A DNA stretch of 64,000 bases from Roseateles sp004210455. Its GTDB lineage: Bacteria > Pseudomonadota > Gammaproteobacteria > Burkholderiales > Burkholderiaceae_C. Location: positions 248,001 through 312,000 of the forward strand of contig NZ_JARVXN010000005.1 in assembly GCF_048957715.1 (NCBI RefSeq), in the 5' to 3' direction. Shown here piece after piece: positions 44,224-53,092 of this stretch. A program made the translations under genes and the position numbers. Under the pieces are notes generated by a model. The model had not been told where the DNA came from and did not search any database. It saw only the letters and a program-made list of their open reading frames with translations. The first letter of the stretch is position 1; each line of letters starts with the position of its first letter.

Positions 44224-46388
44224 GCGGTCACCTCGCGGGCGCCGTGCTGCAGCGCATTCAGGTGGGTGTAGATGCCCTTCGGGTCCGCCAGCAGGTCCTG
44301 ATGGGTGCCGAACTCGGCGATCTCGCCGCGCTCCATCACCACGATGCGGTCGGCGTCCCGGACCGCCGACAGGCGGTGGGCGATGATCAGGACGGTGCGG
44401 CCCTCGCAGATGGCGCGCATGTTGTCCTGGATGATCTTTTCGGACTCGTAATCCAGCGCGCTGGTCGCCTCGTCGAAGATCAGCACGCGCGGGTTGCCGA
44501 TGAGTGCTCGGGCGATGGCGATGCGCTGGCGCTGTCCGCCGGACAGGCCGGTGCCGTGCTCTCCGACCATGGTGTCGTAGCCGTCGGGCAGTCCGCAGAT
44601 GAAGTCGTGGGCGCCGGCCAGCTTGGCGGCGCGGATGACCGCCTCGATGGGCAGCGTGGGATCGATCAGGGCGATGTTCTCGCGGATCGATCGGTTGAAC
44701 AGCACGTTGTCCTGCAGCACGACGCCGACCTGGCGCCGCAGCGAGGCGGTGTCGACGACCGAGATGTCCTGGCCGTCGATCAGCACGCGTCCGCGGTTGG
44801 GGACGTACAGGCGCTGCACGAGCCGGGTCAGGGTGCTCTTGCCCGAGCCGGAGCGGCCGACGATGCCGATGACCTGGCCTGGCTCGACCCGGAGACTGAC
44901 GCCGCGCAGCACATCCGGCGCGTCGGGTTTGTAGCGGAAGGCGACGTTGTCGAACTCGATCGCCCCCTGCAGCCGCGGCAGCCGGGTCTTGGCGCCGGCG
45001 ATCTCCGGCTGCGCATTCAGCACATCGCCCAGGCGCGCCACCGAGATGCCCACCTGCTGGAAGTCGTTCCAGAGTTGGGCCAGCCGCAGGATCGGGCTGG
45101 AGACCTGGCCCGCGAGCATGTTGAAGGCGACCAGTTCGCCCACGCTCAGCTTGCGGTCGATGACCAACATGGCGCCGGCCCACATGATGGCGGCGCTCAC
45201 CAGCTTGCTGATCAAGGTCACGCCGCTGCTGGCGATGGTGGCGACGTTGTTGACCGACTGGCCCGCGGTGACGTAGCCGGCCAGCTGCTGTTCCCACTTC
45301 TGGATCCAGCGCGGTTCAACGGCCATCGCCTTCACCGTGTCGATGCCGCTGATGGTTTCGACGAGGAAGGACTGGTTTTCCGATCCCTTGTTGAACTTGA
45401 CGTCCAGGCGCGCGCGCATCACCGGCGTCACGGCCACCGACAGGACGAGGTACAACGGGATCGACAGCGCGACGATCAGCGTCAGCGTCGGGCTGTACCA
45501 CAGCATCACGCCGAAGAAGATCACCGAGAACACCAGGTCCAGCACCAGCGTCAACGCGTTGCCGGTGAGGAAGGAGCGGATGTTCTCGAGCTCGCGGATG
45601 CGGGCCACCGAATCGCCCACGCGACGCGCCTGGAAGTAGGCCAGAGGCAGCGCGACCAGATGCCGGAACAGGCGTGCGCCCAGTTCGACGTCGAGCTTGT
45701 TGCTGGTGTGGGAGAAGACCCAGGAGCGGATGCCGGTGAGCACCACCTCGAAGACCGTGGCCGCGATCAGTCCGACCGCCACCACGTCCAGCGTGCGCAT
45801 CGCGTGGTTGACAAGGACCTTGTCCATGACGACCTGGAAGAACATCGGCGTGACCAGGCCGATGAGCTGGATCACCAGCGAGATCGCCAGGATCTCGGTC
45901 AGGATGCGGCGGTAACGGACGATGGCCGGGATGAACCAGGTGAAGTCGAACTTCGCCATGTCGCCGGCGAAGCTCGCCTTGCTCGCGAAATAGATCAGCG
46001 TGCCGGTCCAGCGTGCGAGGAAGTCCTCGACCGACAGGATCCTCGGTGCCTGGCCGGGATACTGGATCAGCAGCTGCGGCGGCTGCCCTTCCTGCTGGCG
46101 GTACTGCGCAACGACCAGGTAGTCGCCCGTGCGCTTGTCCTTGGCGATCGCGGGCAGCGGCGCCTGCCGCAGGCGGTCCGGCGCCTGACGTACCGCCTTC
46201 GCCTTCAGCCCGAGCGATTGGGCGGCCAGCAGCAGCGTCTGCCGATTGAACGGGTCGTTTCCGTATCGATGGCGCAACTGGGCCTCGTCGGCCGCGACGC
46301 CGTGCAGCGAGGCGATCGCCAGCAGGCAGTGAAGGCCGGTGTCGGGCTTGGGAACGTCTGGGGCGATGTCCGTGATCGTCGTGTCCAT
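44220..46388 (-). CDS. Type I secretion ABC transporter (HlyB type) with degenerate C39-like domain
   Basis: 722 residues. The N-terminal 130 residues form a C39-like domain: the position of the catalytic Cys is Thr17 (DTGLHC) and the catalytic His position reads Asp-Tyr (GDYLVV, residues 88-93), so it should not cleave double-Gly leaders and instead should dock cargo as in HlyB. Six membrane helices follow (about 165-440), then the ATPase with Walker A GRSGSGKST, signature LSGGQRQR, Walker B RVLIFDEAT and the H-loop IAHR. It lies between the two calpain-repeat genes and is translationally coupled to HlyD. Confidence 0.95.
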   Translation of the reverse strand: MDTTITDIAPDVPKPDTGLHCLLAIASLHGVAADEAQLRHRYGNDPFNRQTLLLAAQSLGLKAKAVRQAPDRLRQAPLPAIAKDKRTGDYLVVAQYRQQEGQPPQLLIQYPGQAPRILSVEDFLARWTGTLIYFASKASFAGDMAKFDFTWFIPAIVRYRRILTEILAISLVIQLIGLVTPMFFQVVMDKVLVNHAMRTLDVVAVGLIAATVFEVVLTGIRSWVFSHTSNKLDVELGARLFRHLVALPLAYFQARRVGDSVARIRELENIRSFLTGNALTLVLDLVFSVIFFGVMLWYSPTLTLIVALSIPLYLVLSVAVTPVMRARLDVKFNKGSENQSFLVETISGIDTVKAMAVEPRWIQKWEQQLAGYVTAGQSVNNVATIASSGVTLISKLVSAAIMWAGAMLVIDRKLSVGELVAFNMLAGQVSSPILRLAQLWNDFQQVGISVARLGDVLNAQPEIAGAKTRLPRLQGAIEFDNVAFRYKPDAPDVLRGVSLRVEPGQVIGIVGRSGSGKSTLTRLVQRLYVPNRGRVLIDGQDISVVDTASLRRQVGVVLQDNVLFNRSIRENIALIDPTLPIEAVIRAAKLAGAHDFICGLPDGYDTMVGEHGTGLSGGQRQRIAIARALIGNPRVLIFDEATSALDYESEKIIQDNMRAICEGRTVLIIAHRLSAVRDADRIVVMERGEIAEFGTHQDLLADPKGIYTHLNALQHGAREVTA

Positions 46389-46404
46389 GGTGGGCTCGCG
46401 GCGG

Positions 46405-46424
46405 CCGGTCGTCGTGACGACCGG
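46405..46424. promoter_or_regulatory. Near-perfect palindrome upstream of the T1SS ABC gene
   Basis: CCGGTCGTC-GT-GACGACCGG is a 9-bp inverted repeat with a 2-base centre, 17-36 bases before the ABC transporter ATG and 56 bases past the end of calpain-repeat gene 2. It could be an operator or an RNA hairpin that sets the ratio of cargo to transporter. Its shape suits a dimeric DNA-binding protein. Confidence 0.45.
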
Positions 46425-46479
46425 CTGGGAGTGGAGGAACGCCGCGGGCCGGTATCGGCGCCCGCGGCGAAAGGCGGCG

Positions 46480-48330
46480 TCAGTGCGTCTTGACGAGCGT
46501 GAACGGGGCGTTTGCGCTGGTGGTCCCGTGGACGGTGGTCGTCACCGCCGGAGGGACGTTGAAGCTCGCCATGGCCTGGACGAGCGGCGCGGCGCTGCCC
46601 GTCACCGCCGGAGCGGGCGCGGGCGTGAGGTAACCGGCGTGCGCCGCGTCGGCGCGCTGCAACGCGAGGTCGTGGTGTGCCGCATCGAGTCCCTGCAGGG
46701 ACGCTTTCGTCATCTGATTGATGCCGGCGGTGGGGATGGCAGCGAAGGACGCGGCGGGCAGGGCATTCAGCTGGTCAGCCGACATCCAGCGCCACGAGAT
46801 GGCAATGGCGGGCGTCTGCGTGGCAGTGAGCGCGCCGAAGGCGGCCGGCGCGAGCCAGTCGGGATGCGCCATGGCCGCGACCTGTTGCGTGGTCAGGGCC
46901 TGGACGGCCGACGCCGACAAGCCGGCGTACGTGGCCTTCGTCATGTCCCGGATGCCCTGGAGCGGTACGGCGGCGAGGGCGTCGGCGGGCAGGGCGTTGA
47001 ACTGCGCGGCGGACATCCAGCCCCACGAGATGGAGACGGCCGGCACCTGGGCCGCGGTGAGTCCGCTGAAGGCATCGGCGGACAGCCAGTCCGGATGTTC
47101 CATGGCGGCGATCTGCTGCGGCGTCATGGCGTGCACGGTCGAGGCGGAGAGGCCCTTCTCGGCAGCCGACCACTCGATGTCCTTGATGCCCTGGGCCGGC
47201 AGCGCGGCGATGGCCTGCGGCGACATCGCGTTGATCTGCGCGGCCGACATCTGGTCCCAGGAGGCGGCGATGGCCGGCACCTGCGACGCGGTCAGCGCGC
47301 CGAAGGCGGCCACGGACAGCTGCTCGGGATGAGGGATCGCTGCGATCTGCTGCGGGCTGAGCGCGGCCACGGTGGCGGCGCTCAGTCCCTGGACCGTGGC
47401 CACGGGCAGCTTCTGCATGTCGGACGGGACGATGGCCGCCAGTGCTTGCCCGGTCAGCGTGTTCATGCCGGCCGCGGAGATCGTGGACCAGTCCGTCGGC
47501 GGGGCGACCGGAGGGGGATTGAGGATGGCCGCGTGGGCGGCATCTGCGAGCTTCAGTGCCAGGTCGTGATGCGTCTTGTCCAGGCCTTGGAGGGACTCCT
47601 TGCTCATCTGGTTGACGCCCGAGGCGGCAATGGCGGCGAAGGCCTGGGGTGACAGGGCATTGAGCTGGTCAGCCGACATCAGGCCCCAGGCGGCGGTGAT
47701 GGCCGGGACCTGGGTCGCGCTCAGGGCGGCGCAGGCGGCCACCGAGAGCAGCTCAGGATGTGGCAGCGCGGCGATCTGCTGCGGGCTGAGCGCGGCCACG
47801 GTGGCAGCGCTCAGGCCCTGGACCGTCGAGGCGGCCAGCCGCTGCAGGTCGGCGGGATCCACGGCAGCCAGTCCCGCTGCCGACAGCGCATTCATGCCGG
47901 CGGCGGAGACCTGACTCCAGTCCGTGGTTGCCGCGGGCGCCGTCTTGATGTAGCCGGCGTGTGTGGCGTCGGCGGACCGCAGGGCGATGTCGCGATGAAT
48001 CGCGTCCAGGCCTTGCAGGGAGGTTTTCGTCATCTGGTTGATGCCGGCGGCGGAGATGGCGGCGAACGCCTCGGGCGACAGGGCGTTGAGCTGGTCGGCC
48101 GACATCCAGTACCAGGACACGGCGACGGACGGCACCTGCGCCGCGGTCAGTCCGCCGAAAGCGGCGGCGGACAGCTTGTCCGGGTGGGCGAAGGCGCCGA
48201 TCTGCTGCGGCGTCATCGCGTGGAGGGTCGAGGCGGCCAGGCCCTGGACCGCGGCGGAGGACATGTTCTTGATGGCATCGACCGGAAGGGCGGCGACGGC
48301 TTGCGGCGTCAGCGCGTTGAACCAGTCGGC
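46480..48330 (-). pseudogene. Calpain-repeat protein 2, frame-shifted 3' part (repeats and secretion tail)
   Basis: About 616 in-frame codons continue the repeat array of the upstream gene after a frameshift at 48331-48332. They encode HPDWL, LQGLD and INQMT modules and end with the 36-residue tail shared with paralogue 1 (...ASFNVPPAVTT...TLVKTH). No start codon with a ribosome site lies before the repeats; an ATG at 48507 is in the wrong frame of the upstream gene. Unless ribosomes shift or restart, this part, including the presumed export signal, is not made as one chain with the protease. Confidence 0.75.
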
Positions 48331-50876
48331 CGTCCGGCCGCTCCGACCGGACTCAGCCAGTCGGGATGTGCCATCGCGGCAATCTGCTGCGGTGTCAGTG
48401 CGCCCACCAAGGCCGCGCTGAGCTCCTGATACTGGGACTTGGAGAGCGATGCGATCCATGCCACCGGGAGGGCAGCAATGGCCTGGGCCGACAGCGCGTT
48501 CACCCACCCGGTTCCTACTGCCGACAACTGGTCCTTCGACAGACCGGCGATCGCTGTTGCGGAGAGCTGGTCCGGATGCGACAGCGACTGCAGTTGTTGC
48601 GTGCTCCAGAGGTGCAGGGTTGATGCGCTCAAGCCCTGGATCGCGGCCGCGGACAGTTGGCCCAGTGCCTGTGGCGTGATGGCGGCGATCATGGCCGGCG
48701 CCTGGGCGTTGATCCAGTCGGCGCTCACCTGGGACCAGTCGGTGCCGGAGAAATGCGCGGCGGCGCTGCCGTACTCCGCCGGGGTCGAGAGGACGGTGAA
48801 CTCCCCGCTGCCGGCGATGGCATCCAGTTCCGCCGGCGAAAGCTCGAACACGAGATCGGGGCTCCAGGGGTTGCGGAAGATGAACTTGTGGTTGGCCTCG
48901 TCAATACCGATGACGGAGAACGCGTGACCGCCCACCAGGTTGGTCTTGCCGTCGCTCCCGGTGGAGACCTTGTTGCTCGACCCGTAGCTCACCAAGGCGC
49001 ATCCGCTGTCGAAGGCCGCCTTGACGGCGTCCCAGGCTTCGGCGCCGGTGTCGAAGTTTGCGTAGTCGTGGCCGCCTGCGATGGATCTCAAGGCATAGCC
49101 CGAGACTCCGCCATCCAGTTCCGCGGTCTGATTGGCCCACGGCGTGGCGTAGCCGTTCCCCTGCAACAGGCCGTTGGCGCACGCCGCCACGTACGCTTCC
49201 TCGACCAGTCTCCCCCAGGCGCCGGCACCTGTGCCGGCGCCGTATCCGGCGACCTTGCCGTCAACCGTGACGAACACAGGCTGGGTGCCGCCGTTGAAGA
49301 ACTTGACAGCGTAGGTGCCGTTGCCGTTCGAACTGATCAGGCCATTGAGGCGCTCCGGCGAATCCGCCGCGATGTCTTCCAGCGAGGAAATCAGCCAGCA
49401 GTCTCCGAGTCCGCCCTGTGCCAGATGGTTGGTGGCCTGCTGGATGGAGCCGACGAACAGCGGCTGGTCGGAGAGGTCGACGTAGCTGTCGGCGACGGCA
49501 CTGTTTGTGCCCAGGAACCACTTGTCGACGGACTGCCTGAAAGCGTCCGCGCTCATCGTCGCCTGCACGCCGTCGCGGAGCATGTTGCTCATCAGCGACG
49601 ACACGTAGCTCGGATCTCCTGTCACGCTCCGGGAAGCGGCGAGTGTGTTGTTGAAGGCATCGAACTGCGAGGCGGTCATACCGTCGGCGCCGATGTTCAT
49701 GCACATCAGCTGCAGGTTCGCCAGCACGCTGTCGTAGTTGACCGAGGCATCCTGGGACGCCATATCGATGTAGCCCGAGTGGATCTCGTCCGCGCTCTTG
49801 AGCGCGATGGCGCGTCGCGTGGCGTCCAGCCCCTGCAGGGCGGCCAGCGACATCTGGTTGATGCCGGCCGGAGGGATGGCGGCGAAGGCTTCGGGCGAAA
49901 GGGCATTGAGCCAGCGCGCACTGGCGGAGTCCCAATCCGTGGCAAGACGCAGCTGCTCCGGCAGCAACTTGCCGACGGCCGACAGGGGCACCCAGTCGGT
50001 GTCGGCGATGGCCGCGAACTGGGCGGCCGTCATTGATTGGAAAGTCGCGTCCGGCAGGCTGCGGATGTCCGCGGCATTCAGGTTGGCGATTCCCGCGGCC
50101 GGGATGGCGGCGAAGGCGGCGGGCGCGAGCGCGTTCAGCCATGCCGGCGACACCTTGCTCCACGCCTGAGGCGCGATCGCCGCGATGGCGGCCGGCGTGA
50201 ACGCGGCGACGGCGTTTGGCGACAGCATCTCGGGATGGGCGAGCGCGGCCGCCTGCTGCGACGTCATGGCGCCCACGGCCGCCGCGCCGAGTCCCTTGAC
50301 CGCGGCATCCGACAGCTGCGCGATGCCGGCGGGCGGGACGCCGGCGAAGGCGGCGGGGGTGAGGGCATTGAGCCAGTCCGCCGACATCCAGCCCCACGAG
50401 ACGCCGATGGCGGCCACTTGCGGGGCGGTGAGGCCGCTCACCACCGCCGGGGACAGCTGGTCGGGGTGCGGGATGGCCGCGACCTGCTGGACCGTCATGG
50501 CGTGGATCGTTGACGCGGACAGTCCTTGCCTCGCGGTCGACGACATTTCCTGGATCGCGCTCACCGGCAGCGCCGCGACGGCCTCGGGCGTCAGGGCGTT
50601 GAACCACGCCGGCGAGCAGTACCACCAGGCATCCTTGAGTTGAGGAATCTGAGCGGCGGTGAGGCCGCTGACTGCCGCCGGCGTCAACCAGTCCGGGTGG
50701 GCCAGGGCGGCGATCTGCTGTGGCGTCATCGCGGCGATCTGTGCGGCTGTCAGCCATTGGCAATGCGTCTTGTCGAGGCCGTTGAGCGCGGACGTCGATA
50801 GCTGCTGGATCTGGACCGCGGCCAGCGCGCTGAAGGTGGCTTGATCGAGGGAGTTGGGTTTGGTGAGGTCGGTCAT
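48309..50876 (-). CDS. Calpain-repeat protein 2, 5' part with intact C2 protease domain (truncated by frameshift)
   Basis: 855 residues from MTDLTKPNSL. Repeats fill about 1-400, a helical region 400-485 and the calpain domain 485-730 with Cys493 (LGDCWLISSL), His651 (GGHAFSVIG) and Asn669 (FRNPWS); the spacing (158 and 18) nearly equals that in paralogue 1 (157 and 18). Repeats resume until HPDWLSPVGAAG and then the frame breaks into RPTGSTR-stop. Relative to paralogue 1, a 17-residue segment (LTAAQIP...QS) is missing here, consistent with a 49-bp deletion. The product would lack the conserved C-terminal tail. It lies between the TolC and ABC genes. Confidence 0.82.
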   Translation of the reverse strand: MTDLTKPNSLDQATFSALAAVQIQQLSTSALNGLDKTHCQWLTAAQIAAMTPQQIAALAHPDWLTPAAVSGLTAAQIPQLKDAWWYCSPAWFNALTPEAVAALPVSAIQEMSSTARQGLSASTIHAMTVQQVAAIPHPDQLSPAVVSGLTAPQVAAIGVSWGWMSADWLNALTPAAFAGVPPAGIAQLSDAAVKGLGAAAVGAMTSQQAAALAHPEMLSPNAVAAFTPAAIAAIAPQAWSKVSPAWLNALAPAAFAAIPAAGIANLNAADIRSLPDATFQSMTAAQFAAIADTDWVPLSAVGKLLPEQLRLATDWDSASARWLNALSPEAFAAIPPAGINQMSLAALQGLDATRRAIALKSADEIHSGYIDMASQDASVNYDSVLANLQLMCMNIGADGMTASQFDAFNNTLAASRSVTGDPSYVSSLMSNMLRDGVQATMSADAFRQSVDKWFLGTNSAVADSYVDLSDQPLFVGSIQQATNHLAQGGLGDCWLISSLEDIAADSPERLNGLISSNGNGTYAVKFFNGGTQPVFVTVDGKVAGYGAGTGAGAWGRLVEEAYVAACANGLLQGNGYATPWANQTAELDGGVSGYALRSIAGGHDYANFDTGAEAWDAVKAAFDSGCALVSYGSSNKVSTGSDGKTNLVGGHAFSVIGIDEANHKFIFRNPWSPDLVFELSPAELDAIAGSGEFTVLSTPAEYGSAAAHFSGTDWSQVSADWINAQAPAMIAAITPQALGQLSAAAIQGLSASTLHLWSTQQLQSLSHPDQLSATAIAGLSKDQLSAVGTGWVNALSAQAIAALPVAWIASLSKSQYQELSAALVGALTPQQIAAMAHPDWLSPVGAAGRPTGSTR

Positions 50877-50961
50877 GGTGGCGGTCTGCAGGGGGAGGGG
50901 CGGTCCCGGCCGGCCTGCGTCAGGCGGCGAGGGGCCGAAGCGACGGGCGTGATGCGCGGCG

Positions 50962-52356
50962 TCAGCGGGAGGGGAATGCGTCGGTCTTTACGGATGCGAG
51001 GTCCGTGCTGCCGCGCCATTGGCCGATATCGGCCAGCAGTTTCAAGCGCGCGGCGTGCCACAGCGATTCACATTGCGCCTGGGATTCCAAGGCATCGCTG
51101 AGAGCGTTCTGGGCATTGATCAATTCGAGAATGTCGCCGACGCCTCGTTGATAGCGGTTGTCGGCTGATTCGAGGGCGGCATTGGCGGTATCCAGCAGCT
51201 GCTTCGAGGCATCCAGTGATGCCCGTGAGGAGCGGACATCCGATACGGCGGTGACGAGTTCGCTCAATACCTGCTGTTCGACGTCGACGACCTGCGCTTC
51301 GGAGGTCTGCGCCTGCGCGCGAGCGCGCTGGACCTGGTACTTGTTGGAATATCCGTCGAATATGGGAATATTCACGGTGAATCCGGCGGAGAGGGTGCTT
51401 GAACGACCGGCGGCGGGCACCTGGTTCGACGATCCATTGCGCTGATGGGACAGGCTGAAATCGACCGTGGGCCGCCCCTGGGAGAGCGTTGCCGAAACCT
51501 TCCGGTTGTCGGCGTCACGCTGCGCGCGTGCCGCCAGGATGGCCGGATGATTCAGGCGGGCGTCGTCCAGCAGGGCGGCCAGCTCGGGCAGGGGCGTGTC
51601 GTCGACGGATTGGGGACGAGGCGGCAGGGTGAGCGGTGTACCCACAGCTGCGCCGATCACGTAGCCCAGGGAGGAAAAGGATTTGTCCACGTCCGACTGG
51701 GCACGTTGACGGGCCAAGCGCGCGCGGGCCAGCGCGGTTTCAGCCTGGAGCGTGTCGCTGCGGCCGGCGATGCCCCGCTCCTCGCGACGTTCTGCAGCCG
51801 CCAGCGTGCGGGCGGCCTGGCGGGCGGCCTGCTGTCTTGCCTCCAGGGTGGCCCGAGCCTGCAGCGCGGCGAAATAGGCCTGGATGGTTTCGTCGACTGT
51901 CTTGCGCACGGCGTCGTCGCGGCTCGCGACCGCCGCCGCCAACTGGCTGTCGGCGGAGGACTGGTTGGCCGCGCGTTCGCCGAAATCGAACAGGCGCCAG
52001 TTCACGCCGACGGATCCGCCCAGGCCGCGCATCCGGCTCGTCGCATCGATGGTGCCGGGCGTGCGTGTCGTGGAGTCCTGAGCGAGCAGGCTGGCGTTGA
52101 CGGTCGGCAGCGAGGCGGCGCGGGCGATGCCGACCTCGGCGGTGCGCGCCTGAACGGCTTGCCAGGCCGTGGCTGTCTTGATGTTGCGGCAAAGCGCGGC
52201 GTCGACGGCGGCGGCCAGCGTCAACGGCGCGCCCGAATCGTCCGGGATCTCGCACCCGGGGAATTCGGCGCTTCGCGCTGCGGGAGCGATCAGGAGCCAC
52301 GCGATGGCGGCGATGCCGGTCGAGCGGCGCCAGTGCCGGATGAATCGTGCGTCCAT
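50962..52356 (-). CDS. TolC-family outer-membrane channel protein
   Basis: 464 residues. Signal peptide about 1-29 (ARS-A). Two homologous halves of the outer-membrane efflux protein fold, each with a long helical hairpin and a strand pair; VNWRLFDFGERAAN and VNIPIFDGYSNKYQ mark the two membrane entries, and GVGDILELINAQNALSDA the last helix. GGAGGAA lies 8 bases before the ATG. It starts the minus-strand block TolC, calpain-repeat 2, ABC, HlyD, calpain-repeat 1, and should be the outer-membrane exit of this type I system. Confidence 0.94.
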   Translation of the reverse strand: MDARFIRHWRRSTGIAAIAWLLIAPAARSAEFPGCEIPDDSGAPLTLAAAVDAALCRNIKTATAWQAVQARTAEVGIARAASLPTVNASLLAQDSTTRTPGTIDATSRMRGLGGSVGVNWRLFDFGERAANQSSADSQLAAAVASRDDAVRKTVDETIQAYFAALQARATLEARQQAARQAARTLAAAERREERGIAGRSDTLQAETALARARLARQRAQSDVDKSFSSLGYVIGAAVGTPLTLPPRPQSVDDTPLPELAALLDDARLNHPAILAARAQRDADNRKVSATLSQGRPTVDFSLSHQRNGSSNQVPAAGRSSTLSAGFTVNIPIFDGYSNKYQVQRARAQAQTSEAQVVDVEQQVLSELVTAVSDVRSSRASLDASKQLLDTANAALESADNRYQRGVGDILELINAQNALSDALESQAQCESLWHAARLKLLADIGQWRGSTDLASVKTDAFPSR

Positions 52357-52862
52357 GTCTCAGTTCCTCCGCGCCGTGGCGCGAATGTGTCGGACATCGG
52401 CAGACGTCCGGGTTGCTGGAACGGTTGAACGCTGCGTCCGCGGTGTTCAACCATGGGACGCATTAGATTCATGTCAGGCCCTCAGATAAATAGGCCGGTC
52501 GAGTTTGTTCGAATGAAACTTCCGGGTCTGTGAAGATTATCCGAAATGGATGGCTTTGCGGGCTGATTTGGCTGATTTATCAGAACTTGCTATTGCTGGT
52601 CGGGGAGATGTCGACGGTATTGGATAAGGCGGGGCCAGTATTGAGGTGGCGGTTGATTAGGGTTGCGTAGCGTGGCCGGGTAAGTGATTAAATTGAGTCG
52701 GCCTCATAGTTAATATGAGCTAGCAAATATGATGAGGTCGTCGACTCAAACCGGACGACAACGCTGGAGGAAGACCGGCACACCAGCGGTAGGCCTGACG
52801 AGAGGAGGGGAAAGGGATGGGAGGAATGAAGCGCCGCGAGACGGCGCTGGGAAGCAAGAACC
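52357..52862. other. AT-richer intergenic region between T1SS operon and tRNA-Leu
   Basis: About 505 bases with no gene. GC content drops clearly from about 52485 to 52760 compared with the coding DNA on both sides. The part nearest TolC should carry the operon promoter; I cannot fix -10 and -35 boxes with confidence. It contains the inverted repeat at 52693-52749. Confidence 0.5.
52693..52749. repeat. Imperfect inverted repeat downstream of tRNA-Leu
   Basis: TTGAGTCG (52693-52700) pairs with CGACTCAA (52742-52749), CCTCAT (52702-52707) pairs with ATGAGG (52732-52737), and CTCATA (52703-52708) can alternatively pair with TATGAG (52714-52719). It lies past the 3' end of tRNA-Leu in the AT-richer stretch and may be its terminator or a regulator site for the T1SS operon. 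Confidence 0.45.
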
Positions 52863-52947
52863 TGGTGCCCGGAGCCGGACTCGAACCGGCACACCTTGCG
52901 GCGGGGGATTTTGAGTCCCCTGCGTCTACCGATTTCGCCATCCGGGC
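52863..52947 (-). tRNA. tRNA-Leu (anticodon CAA)
   Basis: 85 bases including an encoded CCA. The 7-bp acceptor GCCCGGA/TCCGGGC is perfect, the anticodon stem GGGGA/TCCCC encloses the loop CTCAAAA (anticodon CAA, reading UUG), there is a long class II variable arm, and the T arm is GCCGG-TTCGAGT-CCGGC. Its 3' end faces the T1SS locus. Confidence 0.97.
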
Positions 52948-53092
52948 GGCACGGTTTTGCTTCTTCTGATGGTCGCCGTGGGCGACCGTCGGTGCGGCTG
53001 GTGACCGTTGACGTGGAAGCAACGGAGAGCCGCGAAATCAGAAAGCCATTATGCCACGCAAGACCTGACCTCCACTGAGAGAATGCGTGGTT

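Noticed and set aside
38411..50876. RTX toxin or adhesin reading of the repeat proteins
   Set aside because: No GGxGxDxUx calcium-binding nonapeptides are present in either protein; the repeats are helical LTAAQ/HPDWL modules.
52863..52947. Attachment-site duplication of the tRNA-Leu 3' end bordering the T1SS block
   Set aside because: I looked for the tRNA 3' sequence in the 38264-38410 gap and at the block edges and found no copy, and there is no integrase gene in the window.
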